The notes: generated by a model not told the origin, from the sequence alone. A stretch of 64,000 bases of DNA from Emiliania huxleyi CCMP1516 (GCF_000372725.1 NW_005196094.1:377541-441540), one strand, 5' to 3'; positions 1 through 11,485 are shown, counted from the stretch's first letter. A program made the numbers and translations.

Positions 1-710
1 CCCGGAAAACGGGGGTGAGGTTTTTTGGGGGCCCCCCCCCCCCCCCCCCCTCTCCTTCCCCACCGCCCGCCGCGCCGCACGAGAGGCAGGGAGAGAGAGA
101 GAGGCGGTGTCGTGCGGCCACGAGAGAGGGGGACACCTCGGCCACGCATCGGCCGCGGCTCGGGCGCGCGGGAGCGGGGAGGCGTGTCGCCGACACATCG
201 ACCGCATCTCGGCTACATCTCAAGCCATCTCTCGGGCAGGCTACTCGGGCTCTAGCCGGGCAGGCAGAGGCCCGACTCACCGGAGAGAAGAAGCGCCGCC
301 CGTCACACCTCCCTCAGAGGCGCGGCCTCGGGCGCCCACCGCCGGCCTGCCCGACCGCCCGCTCGCTCTCGACACCTCGGCCGTAGCTCGTAGCTCGTGC
401 GGGCGCGCCTGCGATGGCAGAGGGGCGAGGACTCAGACCTCGCCATCCACACATCCCACGAGCGCAGCCGAGAGACGGCCGCCTCTCGAGCGCACCCGGG
501 AGACACCCTCGCGCGCCTCGCGCCTCTCGAGCCGGCCGTCACCTCGGCCTCGGCCGCGCCTGGGCGGAGGCTCGGGGGAGCGGGAGAGGGGCGGCGCCTC
601 GCCGCACATCACACGACCGACTGCAACTCGGCCTCCATCTCGGGCAGCTACTCGGGCTCTAGCCTCCAGGACCGACTCTAGAGCCTCAGCTGCCTCCCGT
701 CTCCCCTTAG
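1..710. other. Low-complexity GC-rich 5' flank ending in a splice acceptor
   Basis: A C homopolymer lies near 31-50. The rest is CpG-rich sequence in which phrases such as 'ctcgggca(g)' and 'ctactcgggctctagcc' recur at about 232-262 and 641-666, suggesting degenerate internal repeats. It ends in a pyrimidine-rich tract closing with TAG at 708-710, a good 3' splice site for the reading frame that opens at 711. The 5' exons of that gene therefore probably lie here or beyond the window edge, but I cannot place them. Confidence 0.4.
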
Positions 711-1453
711 GGCGGGGACGCTGCGCGGCCGCTGCGCGACGCGCTCCGCTCGCTATGCGCCGCGCGACAGCGGGAGCGGGACGAGCGCGAGAGCGCCGCC
801 GAGTCACGCAGCGACAACAATGCCGCATACGCGTACAGCGTCGTCATTGCCTCCTGCCGGGGGGCCATCCTGCGGCGTGCGTTGGAGCTGTACGTCCGCG
901 CGCGCGACGCGGCGGGCCTCCTGTCTCTGGTCCATCGCACGCCTAGCGGCGCGAAGAAGGACCACGACGTTCGCGAGGAGGAGCTCGCGGGGAGCCTCGA
1001 CGCGCTGACAGCCGCGCTCGCCGTCGAGGGCGACGCCGCCCTGGCCGGCGTCGTGACGGCGCACGGCGCGCTGCTCGGCCGCCTTGAGCGCACCGAGCGG
1101 TGGGGGCGATGCGGGGGGGCGTCGTGGGCGGTGCGCGCCGCCGCCGGGCAGCTCGCCGCAGCGGCGACGCGAGCGTCGACGAGGTGGTCGGAGGTGATGT
1201 GGAGGGAGGCGGCGGAGGCGGCGGAGGTGGAGGAGGCGGAGGAGGCCGCGGCTTGCGCGGCGACGCTGCGGCGCCAGTTGCTGGCGGCGGCGGTGCAGCA
1301 GCAGGGGGTCGAGCCGCTCGAGGCGGAGCGGGATGCGGCGGCGGCCGCCGCCGCCGCCGCGGCGGCGCACACGCTCGCGCGGCGCGACGAGGTGGCGGGG
1401 TGGGCCGCGGCGGTGGGGGCGGGCGCGGCCGAGGCGAAGGCGGCAGAGCAGAG

Positions 1454-1488
<35 letters not shown>

Positions 1489-3901
1489 CGGCGGAGGAGG
1501 AGGAGGAGGCGGAGGCGGAGGAGGCGGAGGCGGAGGCGGAGGCGGCGGCGGCGGCGGCGGCGGGAGAGGCGCGGGCGGGGGCGGGCTTACCCTTCGCCTC
1601 GAGCGCGCCGCTGCCGCCAGACTCCGTGCCCCTCCCCCCTCCCCCGCCGCACCATCCGCCGGCGACGCTGCCGGCGCACGGCCTGCCGTCGGCTGGCGCG
1701 GTGCCGTTTGCGATGGGGACGCCGGTGGAGGTGGCGCCGCCGATGACCCCGACGGCCGGCGCCGTGACGCCGCTGTTGACGCCGCTGTTGACGCCGCCGC
1801 CGCCAGACTCCGTGCCCCTCCCCCCTCCCCCGCCGCACCATCCGCCGGCGACGCTGCCGGCGCACGGCCTGCCGTCGGCTGGCGCGGTGCAGTGTGCAAT
1901 GGGGACGCCGGTGGAGGTGGCGCCGCCGATGACCCCGACGGCCGGCGCCGTGACGCCGCTGTTGACGCCGCTGTTGACGCCGCTGTTGACGCCGCCGCCG
2001 CCACCGCCGCCTCCGCCTCCCGGGCCCCTCCCCGCGATGGACGCGTTGCGTGCGGCGGCGGCAGCAGCAGTGAAGGCAGCGGCGGAGGCGGCGGCAGCAG
2101 TGAAGGCAGCGGCGGAGGCGAAGAAGGCGGCGAGGCTGGCGGCGGCGGAGCGGAAGGCGGCGGCGGCGGCTGAGCGGGAGGAGGCGTGGCGAGCGGACTG
2201 CGCCGAGCGCCGCCACCAGCTGGGGAGGGCGCTCGCAGAGGCCATCGCCGACACCGCCGCGGCGAGGCGGTGGCTTGTGCGACTCTGGCCTGGCGCGGTG
2301 CACGTGCCGGCCGAGTCGCTCGCGGCGGCGGCGGCGGAGAAGGGCCTCGCGGTCCGCGGGGCGGCGGCCGCGCTGGAGGCGGCGGAGGGGCGGGAGGGGG
2401 TGTGGCGGCGGCTGCTCGAGCCGCTCGGCGGCGAGGCTGCGGCCGCCCCTCCCGACCCGGATGCCGCGGAGGCGCTCGCCGAGCTGCTGCGCCGCGGTGG
2501 CGGCGGCGGCGGCGGCGATGGCGAGCGTGATGCGATTATGAGAGCGAAGCGTGACAGGATTGCGTGACGTTGTACGATTGCGGTCTAGGCGTCACGCCGA
2601 CAGGCCGCAGCCTGGCCGAGCGGGTGGCGGCGCTCGTGGAGGAGGAGACTGACCGTTCCGAGCTTGAGGCGGTCCAGCGAGAGCTTCTCAGGTCTATCCG
2701 CTCAGTTCACCCCGAGGTGAAGGCCGCTCTGCTCATGTGCAAGCTGCTTGAGGGAGCCCAGCTACCACCCGAGCTCCTCGCCACGCTCGCACTGCCATCG
2801 ATCGGCGAATTTGATGGAACAGTGCTTGGTGGCCTCGGCGCCACGGTGACGCTCGGCGCCACGGCGCACGCGGTTGGCGAGCTCCGGCGCCGCATCGAAA
2901 TGGAGTTGGAGTTGGGGCACGACGCGACGCTTGTGGCCAAAGCAGCGCAACGCAGACTGAGACCCGTCCTCCTCGCGACGCGCTCGCTCGAGGCGGGAGA
3001 GGCCTTGCGGCTGCTCGAGCAGCGGCCGGCGAGCGGCGTGGAGGGGCCTTCGGCCGCGCTCGTGGCTGCAGCACTCTCCGAGCTCCCCGCCGACTTTACG
3101 CGGCTCTGCTCCGGCCTCCGGTGGCAACTCCAGCAGGCGCTGGCCGACCGCGCCATCGAGGCGGTCGCCAACGGGGCGGTGGGCGAGCTCACCCCGCCGC
3201 TGGTCTGCGCTGCAGTGCAGAAATGGGCCAGCACCGGCGCCATTTCTGCAGGACACGCCGCCGTCGCCGCGTATGAATACCAGGCGGAGAGCCGGCTGAT
3301 CGCAGCACGGCGGCGCGTCGGCATCTTCTTCCGATCGGAAGAGCCGGGCGACCATGGCGCCCTGGGCTTTTATCCGGACGCCCCGCTGGCGGATCACACG
3401 CCGGCGTGGCACTGCGGCAGCGGCGCAGGCTGGTGCTGGGGACAAAAGAGCCGTCGCTGCCCCAACGGTCTGTGCCGCACCCAGTTTGTCTCGGTCACGC
3501 CCCACATCCTCAAGGCATTCTGGGTGCTCATGAGGCTCGCCATGCGGTGGGGCGACGAGGGGCGCTGGGTCTATAAGATCGACAAGACGAGCCAGATCGA
3601 TGACCTCAAGATCACCGATGTCAGCTGCGACGCAGCCTGCCAGCAGGCTGGCGTGACCGGCCCCGCAAAGTTCTACGCTCCCCGGCTGGAAGAGTACCTC
3701 TTTTCAAGCGCCTCTCGCTCGGCCACCTTCGGCGTGCCGCCGGCCGCGTACGCCGACACGCCTTGCCTCTTCGTCCGGCTCGCTGACTTCTCCGAGTATC
3801 AGAGGAGCTACTACAGGAGCCCATCGCCGGCCTGGCTCGCTGCCTTCACGCCCGAGCTGCTTGAGAAGGCGCGCGTCTTTGCATACCCTCAAATCATATA
3901 G
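711..3901 (+). CDS. Ala-rich coiled-coil protein with 62-aa tandem repeat (partial 5' end)
   Basis: I do not recognise this gene; no catalytic motif is visible. Two exons are proposed: 711-2496 and 2589-3901. The first is open from the acceptor at 710. It encodes a short globular start (AYAYSVVIASCRGAILRRAL), long Ala/Glu/Arg helical coiled-coil stretches, and two in-frame copies of a 62-aa Pro-rich unit (PPDSVPLPP...TPLLTP). The intron 2497-2588 (GT..TCTAG, 92 nt) joins ELLRRG to VTPTGRSLAERVAAL in frame, so the distinct globular C-terminal part (about 435 aa, Trp- and Cys-containing, ending at the TAG at 3899) belongs to the same gene. Without the intron the first frame stops at 2567. The initiator Met is missing, so upstream exons are needed. 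The C-terminal domain has ordinary, balanced composition unlike the Ala-rich N-terminal part. Confidence 0.65.
1621..1990 (+). repeat. 186-bp in-frame tandem duplication
   Basis: The motif starting 'actccgtgcccctcccccc' occurs at 1621 and 1807, a period of 186 bp (62 codons). The copies are nearly identical apart from cgtttgcg/agtgtgca just before 'atggggacgccgg' and a different number of terminal LLTP repeats (two versus three). The near identity points to a recent duplication or gene conversion. Confidence 0.85.
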
Positions 3902-4647
3902 CGTCCCATGCGCCCTTGTTTGCACATCGTGTCTGTCCCATGCGCCCTTTGTCTGAATCCAGCGAAATTTGAAAGCAGTGGCGCACGGCGGGTCACACCG
4001 GCGGCGGAATCGGCGGTGGCAAGGGTGGTAGGCGAGGGTACCGTGGCGGAGGCAGAGACAGAGGTGGCGGCAGGAGGACGCAGGTGTGGGGCGGTGGCGG
4101 CAAAGGTGGCGGCGGAGAGGTAACTTTGGCGACGGCGACGGCCGAGACGGGTGGCGGCGAGGGTGCTGGCCGAGGGTGGGCAGACTGTTCACCGGCGGTG
4201 GTGGCGGCGGTGGTGGCGGCGGTGGCGGTGATGGCGGCGGTGGCGGCGAGGCTGGCGGCGTTGGCGGTGAGGAGCGATGGCGGCGGCGCGGGCGGCGGCA
4301 CGGGCGATGGCGAGGTCGGCCGGGAGGTAGGAAGCAGGGAGAGGAGCGATGACCGGTGCGGTAGAGGAGCGAGTCGGCTCACGCAAATTGATTGCATGTC
4401 GCAGTCTCGAGTCTCGAGGCTCGAGGCTCGCGAGAGTGTGATCCATCCTGCGCAGAAAGTTGAGCGAGTGGCAGAACGCTGACAGACTAACGAACGGAGC
4501 CAATTGCGTACGTCGGCAGTGGCAATCGAGGTGTAGACCTGGCTGGCAATGGCATGGCAGTCGGCGGCGGCGTCGGCGTCGGTGACACGTGTTTGAGCGA
4601 GCCCAGACAAAAGAATTCCGGACTCAGCTCGCTGCGAGAATTGGCGA
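3902..4647. other. Intergenic G-rich low complexity, no gene seen
   Basis: Mostly (GGC/GGT)n-like sequence at 4000-4330, then more mixed sequence up to the retroelement tail. The open frames here are low-complexity products on both strands with no recognisable domain. Confidence 0.4.
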
Positions 4648-4760
4648 GAGATGCGCACCACACTCCTCTCCTTAAATTTCCCGTGTGGTGGCGGCGTGTG
4701 CCGTCTCCCCCCCCCACCCTCGATTATCTGTTTTCTTTCTTTATTTGAGAGAGAGAGAGA
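4648..4760 (+). mobile_element. LINE-like 3' tail fragment (copy 1)
   Basis: Contains the conserved 3' end of the dispersed family: 'ctcctctccttaaa..tccc', 'tgtggtggcggcgtg', then 'ctgttttctttcttt'. Only the last about 100 bp are present, so it is strongly 5'-truncated. It is followed by a (GA)n run. Confidence 0.7.
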
Positions 4761-6810
4761 GATGATTATTCTCTACAAAATCACAGTGGGTGGAAAGCGA
4801 ACGACTCACTAAATTGACAGGCGTCGGCTGTGAGAATGAGTTTGTGACATGGCGGCTTATTAGCTTCTCAAGTTTGTGATATTAGCTTCTCAAGTTTGTG
4901 ATTATCTCCAGGTCTCGCGCTGAGAAGCAGCTAAAAAACGGACGGCCAAAGGCCGCACGACGACGACACGACGAACACCGAACAGTGCACCATTTTCACC
5001 ATTTACTCAACAACGAACCAGGCGCGAGTGCTGCGATCCCCCCGTCAGTGCCCCGAAGTCGAAGGTCTAAAATCTGATTCGCATTGGTCGGGCTCAAGAT
5101 GAGCTGCTCTCGAGCTGGCGCTCTCCGAGGCCAACACGAACAAGCTTTGGCATAGCAGAGAATCCGAGTGAGCCGGCATAGCAGACGTGCGTGGTCCCAG
5201 CCACGCACCACCAATGCGCTTGCCGCCGCCGAGGCCACGAGGGCTGCCGCCGCCGCCAACAACGCTGTTGGCAGAGCATAGCTCTCGCATGCCTGGAGCC
5301 TGCCGCTTGGTGAGGCTGAGGGTCTGCCAATCATCGTTTGCCCTGCGATGTGCAGACACAGCCGTTTCAGCCACACCAGACTTGTCCCTCGCATCCAACC
5401 TTCCCTCGAGCATCGTTGCGCCGTCGTGTCCGCATCCGGTGCCTACTTCAAGTCAACGTTATGGCGTTGAGCTCCACTCATCGGCCGCGGCGGCGTGCAA
5501 TCTCACATTGGTGCTGGCCAGGTTAATTCACGTGCGCACGGAAAGGGACAGTGCTCCTGCTCCGGAGACCCGACCTGCTCTGCATCCCTAGAAAGTGTCG
5601 CCGCGGGTGGAATCTCTCTCACCACCGCCAAGCTATGCCACGTCATTGCCAATGGAGCGCGTGTTCTCACCCTGGCGTGCGGCAACGCGCGGCGACGGCG
5701 ACGCTGGCGGGTCGCACGCCGGGATTCGCCGAGATTTGCCTATTTTGGCGATCGAGAAGACCAACCGATTTCCGAAATCAGCCGAGATACGAAGAGCCGA
5801 GAATGTGGGTCGGGGTCGCCCGACGGCGGAGAATTGCCGAGATTCGCGCCGAGTGCTCGGCGCAGTGCAGCGCTCGACCACCTTGGCCTCTCGCTATTGT
5901 CACTCGTCGCTGACATCAGGCAGCATCATTCGACAGAGGAAGTCATGTCGAGATCCCTGGTTGGTTTGATTTGAGAGGCTCAGCTCGCACACTCTCTCAC
6001 AGGAGGGACTTGGTGCGGAGCAGCTGCGGCGTCTGGCGTGGCTGCGCACCGCGGGACGGCCGCGGTGGCGAATGTTGGTGCGCGGCGGCAGGCAGGGGGC
6101 GGCGGCGACTCGATGGATGCGAGTCGCTCGGCGTTTGGGACCTCTCTGCCACCCGCGGCAGGGCGAGCCCCTCCTGGGGGCTCGCGAGCACGCCCGCTGT
6201 CGTCGCCGTTCTCGTCGAGCGCGGCGGCGCCGTTCTCTTTGACGATCGAGTCTCCGAGAGCGCGCGAGCGTCTTTGCGCGGCTTTGCGCGTGCCGCCCGT
6301 GGGCCCTCTCAAGCGGGCCGCCTCCGGGGTCGGGGCGCGTGGTTCGCACGCGCCCCATCCAGGCCCCATCAGCAATATTTGCTCAACACTGCCTGGCTGC
6401 GCAGCTGGGAGTCTTCACATGAGTCTTCTTGGCTCGCCGAGGCGCTCACTGCTCTCCGTCTCTTTGCTGATTCATAGTGTAACTTGCGGATGCGAAAGAC
6501 CGCCGGTGCCTCTGCAGGTCTCCACGAACGCGCACTCTCCAAGACTCGCATGCTTGTGTGTCCGTGTGTGACTGTTCGTGTATGTGGTGTATCGTCACAT
6601 CTGCCGCGCGTAAGGCTGAACCCTCGCATGTCACGCACACAGAAAGTGCTCGAGCTCAACGGCCTGCACTGAGCGGCGACACGGCCGTCGAGAAAGCGCT
6701 AGCGCGGCAGGCGACGCAACCCTGTGCCACCTCCACCATCGGGCAGCGGATCGGGCCACCATCGGGCAGCGGAGCGGGCCACCCAGCTCCTCCACTCGCG
6801 ACGCCGCCCC
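4761..6810. other. About 2 kb without a gene I can support
   Basis: Short open frames occur on both strands (for example around 5971-6570), but none shows a domain, a convincing start and splice context, or balanced composition. A small tandem duplication (caccatcgggcagcgg, about 23-bp period) lies at 6736-6784, just downstream of the dioxygenase gene that ends at 6811. Confidence 0.35.
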
Positions 6811-7743
6811 TCAATTCTCCACTCGCGACACGGGCCACCCCCAGCTCGGAGGCGGATCCTGCTGGCGGACCTGCACGCTGACACGGTACGCGTCCAGGTA
6901 GCCCATCTCACGCGGCAGCGGCGCGGGCTGGTTGGTGTCGCTGGTCGCGTCGTAGGAGCTGGCGTAGCCGTGCACCAGGTCGATCCCGTGCTCCACATCG
7001 AACCGGGTGCCGCCGTTGAAGAGGATGGCGTCGCCGCTCTCCAAGTCCTCGGACGCGTCGCCGCAGAAGAAGGTGGCGGTGCGGCCGAAACTGAAGAGCA
7101 CGACCCAGTTCCCGCACCCGTCCGAGTGCCGGCTGAGCGTGGCGCCGGCGGGGTAGATGAGGGTCGACGTGCGAGTCCACGGCGTGCGCATTGCAGGGCG
7201 CAGCGCATGCTCCCCCACACGGTCGCCCCTGCGGCGCAGCTCGTCCGAGGCGAGCGCCATCAGCCTGTCCGCGGCACGCTGCATCGCCGCGCAGATGTCG
7301 GGCCCGCCGACTGCAGACGCCGTGTCGATGGCGCGCCGCGAGGCGTACGTGTTGGTGTCGGACTCGCGCGTGTGCTGCTCGACCGTCGCCTCGATGCCGG
7401 CAATCGTAGACAGACGCAGGCCGCGATCGCCGCCAAAGTTCTCAAAAGCAACGATCGGGTTGTCGCCGCCGCGCATGATGTTGAGGCGCGAACACGTGGC
7501 GCTCGCCACCCACGCCTCCTCGGCCGGCCGGCGGCGCGATGCGGATGCGGCCGCAGCAGCTGGCCGCGGCGCGGCCACGCCCTGCCGGCGGCGCGACTCG
7601 CGCTCTGCGGCGAGCGCGCCCAGATCGAGGGCCGCGCCGGGTTGCGGCGGGGCAGCACCCGGCTGCCGCGCCCAGCGTGCCGCAGCAAGCGCGCCGAGGT
7701 CGCGATTGGTGAGCTTCCGCTTGCCGAGGCTCGGACGCTCCAT
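6811..7743 (-). CDS. AlkB-like 2OG-Fe(II) dioxygenase
   Basis: The 310-aa product carries a C-terminal double-stranded beta-helix of the 2-oxoglutarate/Fe(II) oxygenase type. LIYPAGATLSRHSDGCGNWV contains the HxD metal motif, SGDAILFNGG is the usual turn, RFDVEHGID supplies the distal His, and SVQVRQ the 2OG-binding Arg. This order is that of AlkB-family demethylases (nucleic acid or protein dealkylation), but the substrate cannot be told. The N-terminal part (MERPSLGKRKLTNRDLGALA..) is basic, Ala-rich and probably disordered or a targeting region. The ATG at 7743 was chosen as the first Met in a sensible context; the frame stays open upstream to 7926. Intronless. It lies downstream of the ankyrin gene on the same strand with a 264-bp gap. 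Confidence 0.8.
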   Translation of the reverse strand: MERPSLGKRKLTNRDLGALAAARWARQPGAAPPQPGAALDLGALAAERESRRRQGVAAPRPAAAAASASRRRPAEEAWVASATCSRLNIMRGGDNPIVAFENFGGDRGLRLSTIAGIEATVEQHTRESDTNTYASRRAIDTASAVGGPDICAAMQRAADRLMALASDELRRRGDRVGEHALRPAMRTPWTRTSTLIYPAGATLSRHSDGCGNWVVLFSFGRTATFFCGDASEDLESGDAILFNGGTRFDVEHGIDLVHGYASSYDATSDTNQPAPLPREMGYLDAYRVSVQVRQQDPPPSWGWPVSRVEN

Positions 7744-8007
7744 TGGGCGGGACAGACTTCGAGAATGAGAAATCGAGCTCCCCGTGTGGTGAACCGCGCA
7801 CACACCCCTTCTCCCGCTCCGAGGCTCGACCCCGCGACGGGCTACGCCGGGGCTCCGCGACGTGAATCTCAATAGACAGATGCAAGCCGCAAGCGCCTCG
7901 AGACACAGTGTCAGTGACGAACACACTCTTAAACGGGGCCTCGAGGGGCAGACCTATGGCCCGCACTCCCTATGGGCCCGCTCGTCACCACACGAGCCAG
8001 TTCACCC

Positions 8008-9741
8008 CTACTCCGACTCGCGCGTAATGGCGAAGCGCAGGACGCACGCGCTGAAGTCGCGCGCCGCGATGCCGTTCCTGGCTCCTGCCGAGTCGAGCTG
8101 CTGCTGCTCGTGGATCTCGTATAGCGAGAGGACGAGGAGCGCCGCCCGCGCGCGGGCTGCCGCCGGGAAGAGCGAGTGGCTTGCCGGCGACCACAGTGCC
8201 GCCGCCCGCCGAATCAGCGCCGCCGCCTCGCCCTCGGCGCCCGCGGCGCGCTGCAGCGGCGTCGGCTCGCCCTCGTGCAAGCTTGCGCCGGCTCGCAGCA
8301 GGGAGAGAGCGCGGGCGGCGGTGAGGGTCTCAAGGTGCGCAAGCGGCGTCCAGCCGCGGCTGGCGACCAGCCAAGCGTTGGTGTTGGCGTTGAACCCGGC
8401 CTCCTCGGGCGTGCCGAAGGGCGTAGCAGCGCGGGAGGCGCCGTAGGAGGAGAGGAGCTTGGCGACCTCGAGGTTGCCCCCCTCGCACGCGATGTACAGC
8501 AGCGTGCTGCCATCCTCATGAGCCCGGTCGACAGAAGCGCTCGCCTCGAGTAGCAGCCGGGCGATGTCGACGTGGCCCTTCTCGCTCGCGATGAACAGCG
8601 GCGTGGCGCCTCTGGCGTTGGCTTGGTCGACCGCCGCGCCCGCCTCGAGAAGCAGCGTGGCGCACTCCAGCTGGCCCTTCTGGCACGCGATGTACAGCGG
8701 CGTGGCGCCATTGTCCGCAGCCTGCGCGACGGAAGCGCCGACATCGAGGAGCAGCCGGGCGCACTCGAGGTGGTTGTTCTGGCACGCGCCGAGCAGCGGC
8801 GTGGCGCCGTTCTGCTGGGCTTGGTTGACCACCGCGCCAGCGTCGCGCAGCAGCCGGGCGACCTCGAGGTGGCCCTTGAAGCACGCGACGATGAGCGGCG
8901 TGGCGCCGCCCTCCTTGGCTTGGTTGACCGCCGCGTTGGCCTCGAGGAGCAGCCGGGCGATTTCGGGGTGGTTGTTCTGACACGCGATGAATAGCGGCGT
9001 GGCGCCGTCCTCCGTGGCATGGTTGATCGCTGCGCTCGCCTCGAGGAGCAGCCGCACGATCTCGAGGTGGCCCTTCTGGCACGCCATGTACAGCGGCGTG
9101 AAACCTTGCTCATCGGCCTGGTCGACTGAAGCGCTGGCCTCGAGAAGCAGCTGGGCGCACTCGAGGTGGCCCTTCTGGCACGCGACGTACAGCGGCGTGA
9201 AGCCTTCAGCGTCTGCTTGGTTGACCGCCGCGCCTGCCTCGAGGAGCAGCCGGACGCATTCGATCTCGCCGTTGAAGCTCGCAGCGCTCAGCGGCGTGAC
9301 GCCGTCGTCCATGGGCTGCTCTATCGCCGCGCCCGCCTCGAGAAGCAGCTGGGCGCACTCGAGCTGCCCCATCTCGCACGCGATGAACAGCGGCGTGACG
9401 CCGCCGTCAGCAGCTCGGTTGACCGCTGCGCTCGCCTCGAGGAGCAGCCTGGCGCAGTCGAGGTGCCCCCCCTCGCTCGCGAGGAGGAGCGCGGTGGCGC
9501 CGCCGCTGTCAGCCGCCCCGACGCTCGCGCCGCCCTCGATCAGCAGCCGCACCGCCTCGGCCTGCCCGTGACGAGCGGCCCAGGTCAGCAGCGTGTCCTG
9601 CGTGCCGGTGTCGTGCCGCGCGTCGAGCTGGGCCGCGAGCGACGTGCCGTGCGTCCCCTGCCCGGAGAGGAAGGCGTGCAGCGAGGCAAGGTCGCCCCGA
9701 GCCAGGTCGGCGAGACGGGTTGGGAGGATGGCGTCGCTCAT
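8008..9741 (-). CDS. Ankyrin-repeat protein with haptophyte-type C-terminal module
   Basis: The single exon encodes 577 aa. After about 45 residues there are roughly 12 consecutive ankyrin repeats (consensus GATPLFIACQKGHLECARLLLEAGA) to about residue 430. A C-terminal module follows: FGTPEEAGFNANTNAWLVAS, GWTPLAHLETL, an LLRAG helix, and WSPASHSLFPAAARARA. The same WSPxSHxLFPxAAR block occurs in the orphan exon at 35996. Ankyrin arrays are protein-binding scaffolds, and nothing indicates the partner. The DNA of successive repeats is very similar, consistent with recent tandem expansion. The ATG at 9741 gives MSDAILPTRL. No signal peptide or TM segment is seen, so it is probably cytosolic. 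Confidence 0.9.
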   Translation of the reverse strand: MSDAILPTRLADLARGDLASLHAFLSGQGTHGTSLAAQLDARHDTGTQDTLLTWAARHGQAEAVRLLIEGGASVGAADSGGATALLLASEGGHLDCARLLLEASAAVNRAADGGVTPLFIACEMGQLECAQLLLEAGAAIEQPMDDGVTPLSAASFNGEIECVRLLLEAGAAVNQADAEGFTPLYVACQKGHLECAQLLLEASASVDQADEQGFTPLYMACQKGHLEIVRLLLEASAAINHATEDGATPLFIACQNNHPEIARLLLEANAAVNQAKEGGATPLIVACFKGHLEVARLLRDAGAVVNQAQQNGATPLLGACQNNHLECARLLLDVGASVAQAADNGATPLYIACQKGQLECATLLLEAGAAVDQANARGATPLFIASEKGHVDIARLLLEASASVDRAHEDGSTLLYIACEGGNLEVAKLLSSYGASRAATPFGTPEEAGFNANTNAWLVASRGWTPLAHLETLTAARALSLLRAGASLHEGEPTPLQRAAGAEGEAAALIRRAAALWSPASHSLFPAAARARAALLVLSLYEIHEQQQLDSAGARNGIAARDFSACVLRFAITRESE

Positions 9742-9810
9742 GGCGCCAGCTCATGCTGCCGGAAAGAAGGATTTTACCGCGCGCATGCGTGAGGATTGAA
9801 AATAAGGGCA

Positions 9811-9948
9811 TGTGGGAGGACACGCCGCCAGCACACAGGGATTTTTTTAAGGAGGGGGGGGGGGTGATGCGCTAGCTGTCGCCCACCCTTGGGCGTCCGC
9901 CGCTTCCTATCTCTCTTCGCAGTCTCTCGCCGATTCTCGCTGCATGCC
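9811..9948 (-). mobile_element. LINE-like 3' end fragment, minus strand (copy 2)
   Basis: The reverse complement matches the end of the copies at 44-45 kb and 56 kb: 'gcagcgagaatcggcgagag..', 'ctagcgcatcac', 'ctccttaaa' and 'tccctgtgtgctggcggcg'. The stretch includes expanded T and C homopolymers compared with other copies. It lies just upstream (5') of the ankyrin gene. Confidence 0.7.
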
Positions 9949-9982
9949 TGGGTCACCTCCAAGGGAGTGTTCGAACGCTGTC

Positions 9983-10664
9983 TCCGCCGCCTCCCGGGCC
10001 GTCTCGAAGGGCCGACCAGCCCACGCCACGAGGCTCTGCTGGCGGGAGCCAAGAAGGACTCGTAAAGGCCTCAGAGTGCCATCTGAAGCGGGCGGCACTG
10101 GACACTGGTGGGGCTAGAGGGGCTGACTGAGCGCCGGTGGGGCGGCTGAAGCTTGCCTGGCACGGGTTCTCGCGGCGCGTCCGTGTACCACGCGTCCAGG
10201 GCGCTGTTCCCACACCGCTCTGAGCGACAAGGGTGTGCATGGCGCGGTCGAGGAGCGTGTCTGAGATGATCTATAGCGAGCCTCTCGCACGTCCGGTGAG
10301 CGGCAGAACCGGCCATCCCGCACGACGACGGCGACGCGTGAAGGTGCGCACGCCATAAGGCAGCTGCGGGCCAGCACGTTGCATGGGATGATAGCGGCTG
10401 AGGGGGCCTGAGCATCGACGCGCCGCCGACAATGCACCTGAGGCCGCAAACGGCCAGGAGCGCGTCAGTTTCGATAAGTGAAAGGGATTGAGTGGCAGAT
10501 TTCTATACCTAAACACAGATATGCAGCCCGGGGCCGAAAATCAAACGATAAAAAAAAGAAACAAAAAGGTAACCGGATATGAGGCGCCAGTCGGCGGGCT
10601 CCTTGAACCACAGCTTTGGCTCTTGGCACAGCGTGCCCGACGCCGTTCCGCGGATCGAGTGGCT
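9983..10664. repeat. Duplicated block, copy A
   Basis: Positions 9983-10467 match 13974-14458 over 485 bp without gaps; I noticed only two base differences. After a dissimilar spacer (93 bp here, 15 bp in copy B), 10561-10664 again matches 14474-14577. Open frames inside are the same in both copies but show no domain. The nature of the unit is unknown. Confidence 0.9.
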
Positions 10665-11485
10665 CCCGGTCGCAGACACGAAGGCTGAGACAACGCAAAG
10701 AGCGGCCGCACATTGCTTGGTACCCCCCCTGCACTTCTAAGCCCATCGTGTTGGGGGGGGGGGAGGGAGGGGGCAGTCTTGGAGAACCCTGTCCACGCCT
10801 GAGGATTCTGCACTAGCGATTCTGCCACCCAAGACAGGATTCTGTATGCGGAGGCTCGAGAGGGATTCGTGTCCGTTTCTTCTGATTCTCACTCTCCTTT
10901 TCCGGTTCTGCCTACTCTATCTGATTCTGCCCGTCCCCTTTCCACGCACTCAGCCTCCGGGCAGGTTCCTCACCCAGCTTCCGTTTTCTGCCTCCGGATG
11001 CCGGAAAGGGAATTTTCCGCTCTGCCCGCCGATTTCTTGGCAACCCGGCCGGACTCTCGTTTCCTGATTCCTGTTTTTGCCCGTCGAGGGGCGGTAGCCC
11101 GGCCGGCCGGCCATCTGGGCATGCTCACTCAACCAATCACGCTCATGTGTACGCGCCGTATCCTCCACGCCACCCACTTTGCCATCGAAGTGCGCTCCGC
11201 GCTCCGCACAGTACAGTCACTTTTGAACGGCGGCTCATCACACGTGCGTCAGAGATCTCATGGGCGGTGGCATGGTGGAGCCAGAGCAGTGCGCGGCCGA
11301 TCTTAATTCTGGGCAGGCGGTCTCCCATTCCCGCGGGCGCTTGGTGCCGGGGTTTGAACGGCATGCCGGCGTCAGATGCAGCTTGGCGCCGGCCTGCGGC
11401 GACCCCGCAAGCGGTCGTTGGTGCTGCTCAGCGATGCTCACAGCGGCACGTCTGCTCTTTTGCTGTGGGGAGTGCTGTCTAGGGC
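10665..11485. other. Non-coding stretch with degenerate GATTCTGC repeats
   Basis: Between about 10800 and 11050 the phrase 'gattctgc' or 'gattct' recurs at irregular short intervals (10803, 10818, 10839, 10889, 10921). It looks like a decayed satellite. No gene is supported here. Confidence 0.4.

Noticed and set aside
707-2254. 515-codon open frame on the minus strand opposite the Ala-rich gene
   Set aside because: It is the complement of GCG/GGC-rich coding DNA and translates to Ala/Gly/Ser low complexity. The plus strand has the splice acceptor, the in-frame 62-aa repeats and a continuous protein.
2551-2588. A 38-nt intron joining the two halves of the first gene
   Set aside because: It keeps frame but is much shorter than the other introns in the window (61 nt and more). 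The donor at 2497 gives a 92-nt intron with the same acceptor and phase.
8560-9800. Long plus-strand frames opposite the ankyrin gene
   Set aside because: They are mirror images of the repeat DNA, and only the minus strand gives the ankyrin consensus.
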